Source: Georgenia yuyongxinii (GTDB taxonomy: Bacteria > Actinomycetota > Actinomycetes > Actinomycetales > Actinomycetaceae). From it: 64,000 bases of DNA. Positions 15,471 through 23,856 of this stretch are shown here, in pieces; within the stretch, counting starts at the first letter, position 1, and every line of letters begins with the position of its first letter. The notes below the pieces were generated by a model. That model was given only the letters and a program-made list of their open reading frames with translations, did not search any database and was not told the origin of the DNA. The stretch is taken from NCBI RefSeq assembly GCF_006352065.1, contig NZ_CP040915.1, forward strand, positions 992,001 through 1,056,000. The letters run 5' to 3'. The position numbers were made by a program, and so were the translations under genes.

Positions 15471-15640
15471 AGTCCGCAAACAGTCCGCAAGAAGTCCGGC
15501 GGAGGCCGATGACCGCCGATGAGACCCAACGGTCCGATAGTCACGCTCTTGCAGGTCAGAGCATGTTTTTGTCCTCTACCGACGGTGTCCGCGACCACCC
15601 AAAAACCGGCGGAATCGGTATCGCTTCAACGTGTGAGTCG
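15471..15640 (+). repeat. Long direct repeat, copy 3 of 3
   Basis: It starts AGTCCGCAAACAGTCCGCAA and ends GTATCGCTTCAACGTGTGAG. It shares the blocks AAGTCCGGCGGAGGCCGATGA (less its last base), GAGACCCAACGGTCCGATAG, CTCTTGCAGGTCAGAGCA and CCAAAAACCGGCGGAATCG with the others. It lies 8.1 kb from copy 2 in the same orientation. It is the most diverged copy in the TCTACCGACG hairpin region. Confidence 0.85.
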
Positions 15641-15906
15641 CCACGTCAGCACAGGTCAGACGGGGTGCAGGGCCACGAGCGTGGTCGCTCCTGATGGCCC
15701 GCACCGCCATCTCCTCGGACGTGGACGAGTCAGATCCTGAGGCCGCGGGTCCTATCCGAGCGGGTGTCTCGAGGCCGGTGATCACGCAGCGTCGCTGCCG
15801 CGACTTTCCTGAGCGAGGGAGCTGGCCCCACTGGTCGTCACGCTCTGAGACTGGCACGCGTTAGCGTGAGCGGTGGTGAGTGCCACCCTGCGGAGGGAGC
15901 CAAGCG
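15641..15906. promoter_or_regulatory. Upstream region of the asparaginase gene
   Basis: No gene is seen. The last 20 bases hold GGAGGGAG, a strong ribosome binding site for the GTG start at 15907. ACGCG-TTAG-CGTG at about 15856-15868 is a short dyad. No clear -35/-10 pair was found. Confidence 0.35.
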
Positions 15907-16920
15907 GTGAGCGACGACGTGCTCGTCCTGCATTCCGGCGGCACCATCGGGATGGTCGACACCCCGGCTGGTCACGCGCCCGTGGCCGGAGCGTTGCGTC
16001 CCTACCTGGACTGGATGGTCGAACAGTCGAGGGGCGAGCTGCCTCCGATCACCTTCCTGGAGCTCGACCCGCCCATCGACTCGGCCAACGCGACTCCGGA
16101 GAACTGGTGTGCAATCGCACGCATCCTCTACGAACGCCGCCAGGACCACCGGGGCTTCGTCGTCCTGCACGGCACCGACACGATGGCCTACACCTCGTCG
16201 GCGCTATCGTTCTTGCTGCCCTCTTTCGGCAGGCCGGTCATCGTCACAGGCTCCCAGATTCCCATCATTCGCACCCGCAGCGACGGCCGACAGAACCTGA
16301 TCGGGGCCCTACAGGTCGCGGCGTCCTCCGACGTCGATGAGGTCACGCTGCTCTTCGGTGAGGTCCTGCTGCGAGGGAACAGGGCCACGAAGATCGACGC
16401 CTCCGGCCTGGATGCGTTCGACTCTCCCCGGTTCCCGCCGGTGGCCGAGATCGGCATCGACATCACGGTGAACCGTGGCCTCATCCGCCCCACGGAAGGG
16501 CAGCCGAGGCTGATCGAGGGGCCCTTGGGGACCGTCGCGGCAGTGCGTCTGTTCCCGGGCTTCTCGGCGTCCATCCTCGCGAACCTGTGCCGGCCACCGC
16601 TCCAGGGCCTGATCCTCGAGGCCTACGGTGCGGGCAATGGCCCTTCCGACGACCAGGGTTTTCTGGCGGCCATCGACGCGGCGACGTCGCAGGGCATCGT
16701 CGTGGTCGTCGTCACCCAGTGCCTGCACGGATCGGTGCAGCCCGGTGCCTATGCGGCGGGATCGGCGCTGCTGCGCGCAGGCGCAGTGCCAGGATTCGAC
16801 ATGACGTCTGAGGCAGCCCTGACCAAGCTCGCCGTCCTGCTCGGGCAGGGCCTCGACACTGGCACCGTCGCCGAGATGATGCAGCACGACATCGCCGGCG
16901 AGCTGACCCGACAGGCCTGA
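15907..16920 (+). CDS. Type I L-asparaginase
   Basis: The GTG start at 15907 is chosen because GGAGGGAG precedes it and the protein then begins VSDDVLVLHSGGTIGM, the family N terminus. The product is 337 aa. The catalytic first Thr lies in SGGTIGM and the second set in VLHGTDTMAYTSSALSF; GSQIPIIRTRSDGRQNL completes the N-terminal domain. The C-terminal domain has LILEAYGAGNGP and VVVVTQCLHGSVQPGAYAAG. It hydrolyses asparagine to aspartate and ammonia. No signal peptide is present, so it is cytoplasmic type I. The gene stands alone at the edge of the degraded region but is itself intact. Confidence 0.93.
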   Translation: MSDDVLVLHSGGTIGMVDTPAGHAPVAGALRPYLDWMVEQSRGELPPITFLELDPPIDSANATPENWCAIARILYERRQDHRGFVVLHGTDTMAYTSSALSFLLPSFGRPVIVTGSQIPIIRTRSDGRQNLIGALQVAASSDVDEVTLLFGEVLLRGNRATKIDASGLDAFDSPRFPPVAEIGIDITVNRGLIRPTEGQPRLIEGPLGTVAAVRLFPGFSASILANLCRPPLQGLILEAYGAGNGPSDDQGFLAAIDAATSQGIVVVVVTQCLHGSVQPGAYAAGSALLRAGAVPGFDMTSEAALTKLAVLLGQGLDTGTVAEMMQHDIAGELTRQA

Positions 16921-17118
16921 CCGGGGCCGGCGCCTCCGGTTCGCGCCTCACCCGCCACTTGACCTCTCGGCCGATCGGTGTCCGACGGAGATCATCGCCG
17001 TGCCTATTCATCCCGCAGGGGTGAAGCAGGCCTCGCCTCGCGGGCCGATCCTTGTCACGGATTGGTCCGACAGCACATCGCCGGTCCACGCCGGGCTAAG
17101 GAGGAAGGAGCACACGTC

Positions 17119-17675
17119 ATGCGGGAGGTCGCGGCGATAACGGCAATCGTGGTCGGTGTCATCATGGCGATCGCCGGAATAGCGACCTGGGTGTTATCTC
17201 CACGACCTTGGAGGACCAGAGAATCACGGTCTGCGACGACGCCAACTGTGCGGCTGGCGACGACGTGAACGGCCCGATCTCGGCGTAATGCCAGGCGGAC
17301 ATCATCGATCATCACACCCAGAAAATCACAGGGGGAAAAACCTACGCCGAGCTCCCGCAAGACGATCCGAACCGTGCAGTCGCGATGGATTCCGCGTTTC
17401 TGCAGGCTTCGCTGTTCACCTCGGTCGTCGCCTTCGGTGTGGCTGGCATGGCGCTTGTCCTCGGCATCGTCCTGACCCTCGTCGGGTTCGCGTTACGCGC
17501 GCCCGCCCTTCCGCCACCTAGCCGGGTGCGCCGAGTGCCCCGCAGGCTCGACGCCCCGGGTCAGCGGACTTCTTCGCCGGTTGGCCGAGGCATGTCCCCC
17601 GTGGCCGCCCATGGGCTGCGGTCTCTCGCTCGGCCAGTGGAAACGCCCGCGCCTGCCCTGGGAACAGGACGCTGA
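17119..17675 (+). pseudogene. Two-helix membrane protein with frameshift and stop
   Basis: ATG at 17119 follows AAGGAGGAAGGAG. MREVAAITAIVVGVIMAIAG is membrane helix 1. At about 17190 the homology moves to a second frame: TTLEDQRITVCDDANCAAGDD, ISA, a TAA at 17286-17288 where this family has Tyr, then CQADIIDHHTQKI, KTYAELPQDDP and a second helix, LFTSVVAFGVAGMALVLGIV. The intact relatives are ~140-aa actinobacterial membrane proteins, often misnamed 'LigA'; their function is unknown. Two independent defects make it a pseudogene. The real end is probably near 17510. Confidence 0.7.
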
Positions 17676-17958
17676 GGATCCTGATGGCCGGAACGGCCCG
17701 CTGGGCGTCGGTGACGACCGCGATGCGTTCGAAGGACCACGGGTGGCGTGCACCAAGTTTGAGGTCCTCCCACACCGCTTCACCCTCGTACTCGTTGAAC
17801 TCAGGGCCGAGGACGTCGACGAGGCGCACCTTGCCGTCTTCGGCATGGCTGCCTCAAGGGCAGGAATCAGGACGCTGCGGTAGTCCTCCTCCTCGACGTC
17901 ATCGATCGCCTCGAACCCAAGGACGCCCGGCGGGCATGTCACTGAGAACCCGGATCAT
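17518..17958 (-). pseudogene. STAS/SpoIIAA-like (DUF3478) protein with two frameshifts
   Basis: From ATG at 17958 the strand reads MIRVLSDMPAG. A shift near 17933 leads to GVLGFEAIDDVEEEDYRSVL and IPALEAAMPK; a second shift near 17830 leads to KVRLVDVLGPEFNEYEGEAV, then PWSFERIAVVTDAQRAVPAI and VLFPGQARAFPLAERE. Joined, this is a complete ~120-residue SpoIIAA-like domain of the lipid-binding STAS/SEC14-like type. The relic overlaps the tail of the preceding plus-strand relic, end to end. Confidence 0.75.
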
Positions 17959-18006
17959 GCGATCGCTCTCCCTCCATCGCGTTCCGCCCAACGTCTGAGC
18001 CCGAGC

Positions 18007-18294
18007 TCAGCGGTGGCGGAACCGGAACGGGATGGGGATGCCGCCGCAGCAGCACACGCCCTGCACATCGGTGTTCGCGATCAGCGCCGCCGCCTGGTAG
18101 CACGCCCACAGCCGGGCGACGGCGGGGAGGGTGGCCCGCCACACGCCTACCGCGAGCACCGTGTCCCGGATGGCCGCCGAGCACGACTGGCCGCCGTGCG
18201 CGACGAGATGAGCGCAGGTCCACCCCTTCCGGGGGGAGAGGCGTGCCTGGTAGAAGCGGATGGCGGCGTCAGCCGCCCGCGTAGCCCCGTCCAT
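18007..18294 (-). CDS. YidD-like protein
   Basis: A 95-aa protein containing AIRFYQARLSPRKGWTCAHL and GGQSCSAAIRDTV. YidD proteins have 'IRFYQ--ISP--G--CR--PTCS-YA'; this one matches the first half and keeps one Cys of the second motif. The C terminus is Cys-rich (GVCCCGGIPIPFRFRHR), as in a divergent actinobacterial subgroup. YidD helps membrane protein insertion, but whether this subgroup does is unknown. It is the first intact gene after the degraded region. Confidence 0.65.
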   Translation of the reverse strand: MDGATRAADAAIRFYQARLSPRKGWTCAHLVAHGGQSCSAAIRDTVLAVGVWRATLPAVARLWACYQAAALIANTDVQGVCCCGGIPIPFRFRHR

Positions 18295-18395
18295 GCCGTC
18301 ACGCTACCGACCGCCGCTGGGGTCGGCGCGCTGTCGGTCCCACGTGGCAGAGTCTGACCAGCGCGGCCCGCGCGGCCGGCAAGGAGGCAACGGAC

Positions 18396-19187
18396 ATGCA
18401 CGTAGCGGTTGCTCAGCTGGACGCGTCCACGGACCCGGCCGCCAACCTCGACGCCGCCACGAACCTGATCGGGCGCGCGGCGAGTGCCGGCGCGCAGCTG
18501 GTGGTGCTGCCGGAGTACTCGTCGTCGTGGGAGCCGCGCCCGTCAGCCGCGTCGCTGGCGGCCGCAGCCGTGACGCTCGACGGCCCCTTCGTCGGGGCAC
18601 TCGCCCGGGCCGCCCACGAGCACAGGGTCACCGTCCTCGCCGGCCTCGTCGAGCGGAACCCGGCGGGCAAGTCCTCCAACACCGTCGTCGCCCTCAACTC
18701 GGGCGGGGAGCTGGTCGGTGCGTACCGCAAGGTGCACCTCTACGACGCCTTCGGTGACCGGGAGTCCGACCGGCTGGCAGCCCACCCGCCGGAAGCGCTC
18801 GTGCTGGACACCGGGGGTCTGCGCGTGGGCGTGATGACCTGCTACGACCTGCGATTTCCCGAGATGGCGCGTTTCCTGGTCGACGCCGGAGCCGACGTTC
18901 TCGCGGTGCCGGCGGCCTGGGTGGCCGGGCCTGGCAAGGTGGACCACTGGCTCACGCTCGCCCGAGCGCGGGCGATCGAGAACACCGTGTACGTGCTGGC
19001 GTGCGGACAGACCGGGAGGTACCGGTCCGGTCACAGTGTGATCGTCGATCCCGTCGGTGAGGTCCTCGCCGCGATGGGCGAAGAGCAGGGCGTCGCCGTC
19101 GCCGAGATCTCGCCCGAACGGATCCAGGAGGTGCGCGCGCGCAATCCCAGCCTGGTGAACCGCCGTTTCGAGGTGCGTCCGCTCTGA
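18396..19187 (+). CDS. Carbon-nitrogen hydrolase (nitrilase superfamily)
   Basis: 263 aa. The catalytic triad is complete: Glu40 in LVVLPEYS, Lys112 in AYRKVHLYD and Cys149 in VGVMTCYDLRFPE. The order and the YRKxHL and CYDLRFPE forms match the Nit/omega-amidase-like branch, which deaminates small omega-amides or deaminated glutathione. AAGGAGG lies eight to ten bases before the ATG. No signal peptide is present. The gene is alone; the next gene starts 122 bases later. Confidence 0.9.
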   Translation: MHVAVAQLDASTDPAANLDAATNLIGRAASAGAQLVVLPEYSSSWEPRPSAASLAAAAVTLDGPFVGALARAAHEHRVTVLAGLVERNPAGKSSNTVVALNSGGELVGAYRKVHLYDAFGDRESDRLAAHPPEALVLDTGGLRVGVMTCYDLRFPEMARFLVDAGADVLAVPAAWVAGPGKVDHWLTLARARAIENTVYVLACGQTGRYRSGHSVIVDPVGEVLAAMGEEQGVAVAEISPERIQEVRARNPSLVNRRFEVRPL

Positions 19188-19309
19188 CTCCGGGGGCCGC
19201 GACGCCCATCTGTCCCGCGGCTTCGGACCGCGACCCGTACCTGAACCGGGGCTCGACGGCGGGGCCTACCCTGGGTGACGGCCGTCACCACCCGCTCCGG
19301 AGGACACCC

Positions 19310-19717
19310 ATGGACAAGCCCGCCACCGGCGACGTCAACCTTCTCACCGAGTCAGCGCGCGACGCCCTCGACGTTCGCCGTGTCTTCGGCGAGGCCTACG
19401 AGCGCGACGGCGTGACCGTCATCCCGGTCGCCAAGATCATGGGCGGCAGCGGCATGGGCTACGGCAGCGGCGCGATGGGCGACGCCGAGACCTCCCACCA
19501 GCACCGTCCCGGGACCGGCGAGGGGTCCGGCGGTGGAGGCGGCTTCGCAGTGCGGGCCCGGCCCGTGGGCGTGTACGTGTTGAAGGACGGGAACGTCAGC
19601 TGGCAGCCTTCGCTCGACCTCAACCGGATCATCTTCGGCGGGCAGATCCTCGGCGCCGTCGCCGTGGTCGCGCTGTCCTGGGCGCTGCGCCGTCGCCGGT
19701 TCGTCCGACGCGGCTGA
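19310..19717 (+). CDS. GerW/YtfJ-family protein with C-terminal membrane helix
   Basis: 135 aa. The N-terminal half, with VFGEAYERDGVTVIPVAKIMGGSGMGYGSG, is the GerW (YtfJ) domain. A Gly-rich, acidic-to-neutral loop follows, then GGGGGFAVRARPVGVYVLKDG and a C-terminal membrane helix IIFGGQILGAVAVVALSWAL with positive residues after it. In spore formers YtfJ is sporulation-linked; non-sporulating actinobacteria carry such proteins with unknown role. CCGGAGGAC precedes the ATG. Confidence 0.8.
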   Translation: MDKPATGDVNLLTESARDALDVRRVFGEAYERDGVTVIPVAKIMGGSGMGYGSGAMGDAETSHQHRPGTGEGSGGGGGFAVRARPVGVYVLKDGNVSWQPSLDLNRIIFGGQILGAVAVVALSWALRRRRFVRRG

Positions 19718-19840
19718 CGAGCGGCACAACTGCCGGTCGGCTTGCCGGATGGTGCGGAGAGCCTCTTCGGCCAGGCGTCCAGCGCAGGGCCGCCGAGCGG
19801 CGAAGGCCGCCGCCGGAGGAGCGCAATCCACCTGGAGGGT

Positions 19841-19919
19841 GACATGTCGCGGAGCAGACGGAGCAGCTGACATGTCGCGGAGCGCGATGACGTATCGCGA
19901 AGAAAATGACATTTCGCGG
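19841..19919 (+). repeat. Short interspersed repeat array, GACATNTCGCGG type
   Basis: Four copies of a 12-base unit: GACATGTCGCGG (19841, 19869), GACGTATCGCGA (19889) and GACATTTCGCGG (19908), spaced 28, 20 and 19 bases. The same core, as GAGATGTC on the other strand, recurs at 31376-31430 and 34248-34282 with 19- and 27-base spacing. All are intergenic. Confidence 0.7.
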
Positions 19920-20092
19920 TGTGTGGCGTCTCACATAGCGGTCACGATCGCGTAACGATCCCGCCCGGCATTTCGTTCCCGGCATGACCCAGACCTATTG
20001 TTTCGGCATCCCGCGCCAGCGGCGGCCCGCGCCTCGCGCAGCGTCCGCCGAGCGCAGGGGACAGAGCGAACAGCTCACTATCAGGAGGAACA

Positions 20093-21727
20093 TTGAAGAC
20101 CACCAGGCGCATGGCTGGTGTGGCCGCATCGATCCTTGCCGGATCGCTCGTGCTGGCCGCCTGCAGCTCCGACAGCCCAGAGGACGCGGGCACCGACGGT
20201 GGAGCCACTGCCGGTGCGAGCACCGCGGTTGTCACCGTCAACGGGAACGAGCCTCAGAACCCGCTGATCCCGACCAACACCAACGAGGTCGGCGGCGGCA
20301 AGATCCTCGACCTCGTATTCGCGGGGCTCGTGTACTACGACGCCGAGGGCGCCGTGCACAACGAGGTCGCCGAGTCCATCGAGACCGAGGACAGCCAGAC
20401 CTACACGATCAAGCTCAAGGACGGCTGGGAGTTCTCCGACGGCACCCCGGTGACCTCGAAGAGCTTCGTGGACGCCTGGAACCAGGGTGCGCTGCTCAGC
20501 AACGCTCACCTCTCCAGCTACTTCTTCGAGCCGATCGAGGGCTACTCCGACACGGAGGACTCCGAGCTCACCGGGCTTCAGGTCGTCGACGACCTGACCT
20601 TCACGGTCAAGCTGAAGCAGCCCGAGGCCGACTTCCCGCTGCGCCTGGGCTACTCCGCGTTCTTCCCGCTGCCCCAGGCCGCCTTCGACGACGGCGACGC
20701 CTTCGGCCAGAACCCGATCGGCAACGGCCCCTACAAGCTCTCTGGCGAGGGCGCGTGGGAGCACAACATCGGCATCGAGCTCGTGCCGAACGAGTCCTAC
20801 GAGGGTGACCGCGCTGCCCAGAACGGTGGCGTGAACATCAAGTTCTACGACACCCAGGACGCCGCCTACAACGACCTGCTCTCCGGCCAGCTGGACGTCA
20901 TCGACGCCATCCCCGACTCCGCCTTCGGCACCTTCGAGGACGAGCTCGGCGACCGTGCGGTGAACCAGCCCGCGGCTGTGTTCCAGTCCTTCACGATCCA
21001 CCAGGAGCTGGCACACTTCGCAGGCGAGGAGGGCAAGCTGCGCCGTCAGGCGATCTCCCACGCCATCAACCGCGAGGAGATCACCAACGCGATCTTCCAG
21101 GGCACCCGCACCCCGGCCTCCGACTTCACTTCGCCCGTGATCGACGGCTGGTCCGACTCCGTGCCGGGCTCCGACGTCCTGGAGTTCGACCCCGAGCGCG
21201 CCAAGGAGCTGTGGGCCGAGGCCGACGCCATGGCGCCGTATGAGGGCACCTTCACGCTCGCCTACAACTCTGACGGTGGCCACCAGGCCTGGGTCGACGC
21301 CACGGTGAACAGCATCCGCAATACCCTCGGCATCGACGCGGAGGGCAAGCCTTACGCCCTGTTCGCCGACCTGCGCACCGACGTCACCAACAAGGTCATG
21401 GACGGCGCCTTCCGCACCGGCTGGCAGGCGGACTACCCCGCCCTGGGTAACTTCCTCGGCCCGCTCTACGGCACCGGTGCCGGCTCCAACGACGGCGAAT
21501 ACTCCAACCCGGAGTTCGACCAGCTGCTCGCGCAGGCTGCGGCGTCGACCTCGATCGACGAGGCGAACGCCCTGTACCTGCAGGCGCAGGAGATCCTGTT
21601 CCAGGACCTCCCGTCCATCCCGCTGTGGTACTCCAATGTCACCGGCGGGTACGGCGAGACGGTGGAGAACGTGGAGTTCGGCTGGAACAGCGTGCCGCTG
21701 ATGTACGAGGTCACGAAGTCCGAGTGA
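20093..21727 (+). CDS. Oligopeptide/dipeptide ABC transporter, substrate-binding lipoprotein
   Basis: 544 aa from a TTG start at 20093, chosen because CAGGAGGA lies just upstream. The signal peptide ends in LVLAACSS with lipidated Cys24, followed by an acidic linker. The family-5 binding-protein fold is clear: VNGNEPQNPLIPTNTNEVGG, KDGWEFSDGTPVTSKSFVDA, NGPYKLSG, RRQAISHAINREEI and FRTGWQADYPALGNFLGPLY. It binds peptides or similar ligands outside the membrane and passes them to the two permeases downstream. A strong hairpin separates it from the permeases, so it may be made in excess over them. Confidence 0.93.
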   Translation: MKTTRRMAGVAASILAGSLVLAACSSDSPEDAGTDGGATAGASTAVVTVNGNEPQNPLIPTNTNEVGGGKILDLVFAGLVYYDAEGAVHNEVAESIETEDSQTYTIKLKDGWEFSDGTPVTSKSFVDAWNQGALLSNAHLSSYFFEPIEGYSDTEDSELTGLQVVDDLTFTVKLKQPEADFPLRLGYSAFFPLPQAAFDDGDAFGQNPIGNGPYKLSGEGAWEHNIGIELVPNESYEGDRAAQNGGVNIKFYDTQDAAYNDLLSGQLDVIDAIPDSAFGTFEDELGDRAVNQPAAVFQSFTIHQELAHFAGEEGKLRRQAISHAINREEITNAIFQGTRTPASDFTSPVIDGWSDSVPGSDVLEFDPERAKELWAEADAMAPYEGTFTLAYNSDGGHQAWVDATVNSIRNTLGIDAEGKPYALFADLRTDVTNKVMDGAFRTGWQADYPALGNFLGPLYGTGAGSNDGEYSNPEFDQLLAQAAASTSIDEANALYLQAQEILFQDLPSIPLWYSNVTGGYGETVENVEFGWNSVPLMYEVTKSE

Positions 21728-21784
21728 TCCGCGCCCGGGTGACGGCGCCCCCTCGCCGGGGCGGCTGAATCTCGGCACATGGTT

Positions 21785-21811
21785 GGGGGCGGGACCTCAG
21801 GTCCCGCCCCC
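21785..21811 (+). terminator. Hairpin between binding protein and permease genes
   Basis: GGGGGCGGGACC - TCA - GGTCCCGCCCCC is a perfect 12-base-pair stem with a three-base loop. It lies 58 bases after the binding-protein stop and 140 bases before the permease start. There is no U-run, as is common in high-GC actinobacteria. Partial termination here would set the ratio of binding protein to permease. Confidence 0.75.
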
Positions 21812-21950
21812 AGTCTCTATGTGCGGTAAACACCACCTCAAGCACAACCCGGGTAGGTTCGGTGCGACGGCCGCACGGCGTATCGTCGCCACGGCGCCCG
21901 ACGGCGTGCCGCCCGGCACAATCAAGAGAATTCGACGAGGAGGCGACCTG

Positions 21951-22877
21951 ATGCTCTGGTACATCGGGCGCAGGGTCCTGCAGGTGATTCCTGTATTCCT
22001 GGGGGCCACGCTGCTGATCTATTTCATGGTGTTCGCGCTGCCGGGCGACCCCATCCAGGCGCTCGGCGGCGAGCGGGGCCTCCCGCCGGCGGTTCAGGAC
22101 CAGCTGCGCGAGCGGTACAACCTGGATAAGCCGTTCTTCGTCCAGTACCTGCTCTACCTCAAGGGCATCCTCACCCTGGACTTCGGCATCACGTTCTCGG
22201 GCCGTGACGTGATGGACGTGATGAAGGAGGCCTTCCCGGTCACGTTCCAGCTCGCCGTGATGGCGCTGGTCTTCGAGGCGGTGTTCGGCGTCACGGCCGG
22301 CCTGATCGCCGGGCTGCGCAAGGGTGGCATCTTCGACGCCACGGTCCTGTTGATCAGTCTCCTCGTCATCGCGGTGCCGACCTTCGTCATCGGCTTCGTG
22401 ATGCAGTTCGTCGTCGGTGTCAAGCTGGGCTGGCTGCCGACGACGGTGGGCGGTGACCCGACGTTCAAGAGCCTGTTGATGCCCGCCATCGTGCTGGGGG
22501 CGGTCTCCTTCGCGTACGTGCTGCGCCTGACGCGCACGTCCGTCTCGGAGAACGTCACCGCCGACTACGTGCGCACCGCCACCGCGAAGGGCCTGACGCG
22601 CAACCGGGTGGTCACTGTGCACGTGTTGCGCAACTCGCTGATCCCTGTCGTCACGTTCCTCGGCGCCGACCTCGGCGCCCTGATGGGCGGCGCCATCGTC
22701 ACCGAGGGCATCTTCAACATCAACGGCGTCGGCGGCACGCTCTACCGGGCGATCGGCCAGGGTGAGTCCGCCACCGTCGTCTCGCTGACCACAGTTCTCG
22801 TGCTGATCTACATCGTTGCGAACCTGCTGGTCGACCTGTTGTACGCGGCCCTGGACCCGAGGATCCGTTATGCCTGA
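21951..22877 (+). CDS. Peptide ABC transporter permease, DppB/OppB type
   Basis: 308 aa starting MLWYIGRRVLQVIPVFLGAT with GAGGAGG upstream. It has the DppB layout: N-terminal helix, a periplasmic loop with GERGLPPAVQDQLRERYNLD, then five helices. The ATPase-docking EAA loop reads RTATAKGLTRNRVVTVHVLRNSLIPV. It ends with ALDPRIRYA, the typical C terminus. It partners the next permease in the membrane. Its last eight bases overlap that gene. Confidence 0.93.
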   Translation: MLWYIGRRVLQVIPVFLGATLLIYFMVFALPGDPIQALGGERGLPPAVQDQLRERYNLDKPFFVQYLLYLKGILTLDFGITFSGRDVMDVMKEAFPVTFQLAVMALVFEAVFGVTAGLIAGLRKGGIFDATVLLISLLVIAVPTFVIGFVMQFVVGVKLGWLPTTVGGDPTFKSLLMPAIVLGAVSFAYVLRLTRTSVSENVTADYVRTATAKGLTRNRVVTVHVLRNSLIPVVTFLGADLGALMGGAIVTEGIFNINGVGGTLYRAIGQGESATVVSLTTVLVLIYIVANLLVDLLYAALDPRIRYA

Positions 22878-23856
22878 CATCACTACCCCCGGCACCACCC
22901 GCGGGCCCGGCCCGGTCGCCGTGCGCCGACATCAGCAGCACTTCTTCGCCGAGCTCGACGAGACCGGCCTCGGTGCCGTCGACGCGGTCACGGACACCGG
23001 TGCCCCCTCAAGCATGTGGAGCGAGGCGTGGCAGAAGCTCCGCCCTCGCCCTCTGTTCTGGATCGCCGCCCTGATCATCGTCCTGGTGTGTGTCGTTGCG
23101 GCATTCCCGTCACTGTTCACCTCTCAGGATCCGCGCTTCTGCGAGCTGGCCAACAGCTACGCGGCGCCCAGCGCCGGCCACCCCTTCGGTTTCGACCGCC
23201 AGGGCTGCGACATCTACTCCCGGGTGATCTACGGCGCCCGACCGTCGGTGACGGTCGGAGTCCTCACCACGCTCGCCGTCCTGGTCATCGGCGCGCTGTT
23301 CGGCGCCATCGCAGGCTTCTTCGGGGGCTGGGCCGACACGATCCTCTCGCGCATCACCGACATCTTCTTCGCGATCCCGCTGGTGCTGGCCGCCATCGTG
23401 GTCATGCAGATGTTCAGCGACTCGCGCACCACGCTCACCGTCGTCGCGGTACTCGCCTCCTTCGGCTGGACCCAGATCGCCCGCATCACCCGCGGGTCGG
23501 TGCTGAGCGTGAAGAACAACGACTACGTCACCGCCGCGGAGTCGCTCGGCGTGAGCCGGTTCGGCGCGCTGGCGCGCCACATCATGCCCAACTCCGCCGC
23601 GCCGATCATTGTCTACGCCACGGTCTCGCTGGGCATCTTCATCGTCGCCGAGGCAACGCTGAGCTTCCTCGGCATCGGCCTACCGTCGTCGATCGTCTCG
23701 TGGGGCGGTGACATCTCCCAGGCACAGACCGCATTGCGCTCGAACCCCACGGTGTTGTTCTACCCCGCGGGCGCCCTGGCATTGACGGTGCTCGGCTTCA
23801 TCATGATGGGCGACGCCGTGCGTGACGCCCTCGACCCGAAGGTGCGCACGCGATGA
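22870..23856 (+). CDS. Peptide ABC transporter permease, DppC/OppC type
   Basis: 328 aa, ATG at 22870 within the end of the dppB-like gene. The cytoplasmic N-terminal tail (~55 aa) is longer than usual. Then come six helices, the large loop HPFGFDRQGCDIYSRVIYGAR, GGWADTILSRITDIFFAIPLVLAAI and the EAA loop ESLGVSRFGALARHIMPNSA. ALDPKVRTR is the C terminus. The stop overlaps the ATPase start as ATGA. Confidence 0.93.
   Translation: MPDITTPGTTRGPGPVAVRRHQQHFFAELDETGLGAVDAVTDTGAPSSMWSEAWQKLRPRPLFWIAALIIVLVCVVAAFPSLFTSQDPRFCELANSYAAPSAGHPFGFDRQGCDIYSRVIYGARPSVTVGVLTTLAVLVIGALFGAIAGFFGGWADTILSRITDIFFAIPLVLAAIVVMQMFSDSRTTLTVVAVLASFGWTQIARITRGSVLSVKNNDYVTAAESLGVSRFGALARHIMPNSAAPIIVYATVSLGIFIVAEATLSFLGIGLPSSIVSWGGDISQAQTALRSNPTVLFYPAGALALTVLGFIMMGDAVRDALDPKVRTR

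Noticed and set aside
20081-21778. 565-codon minus-strand frame
   Set aside because: Antisense shadow of the binding-protein gene; Val/Gly/Leu pattern is that of reversed GC-rich codons.
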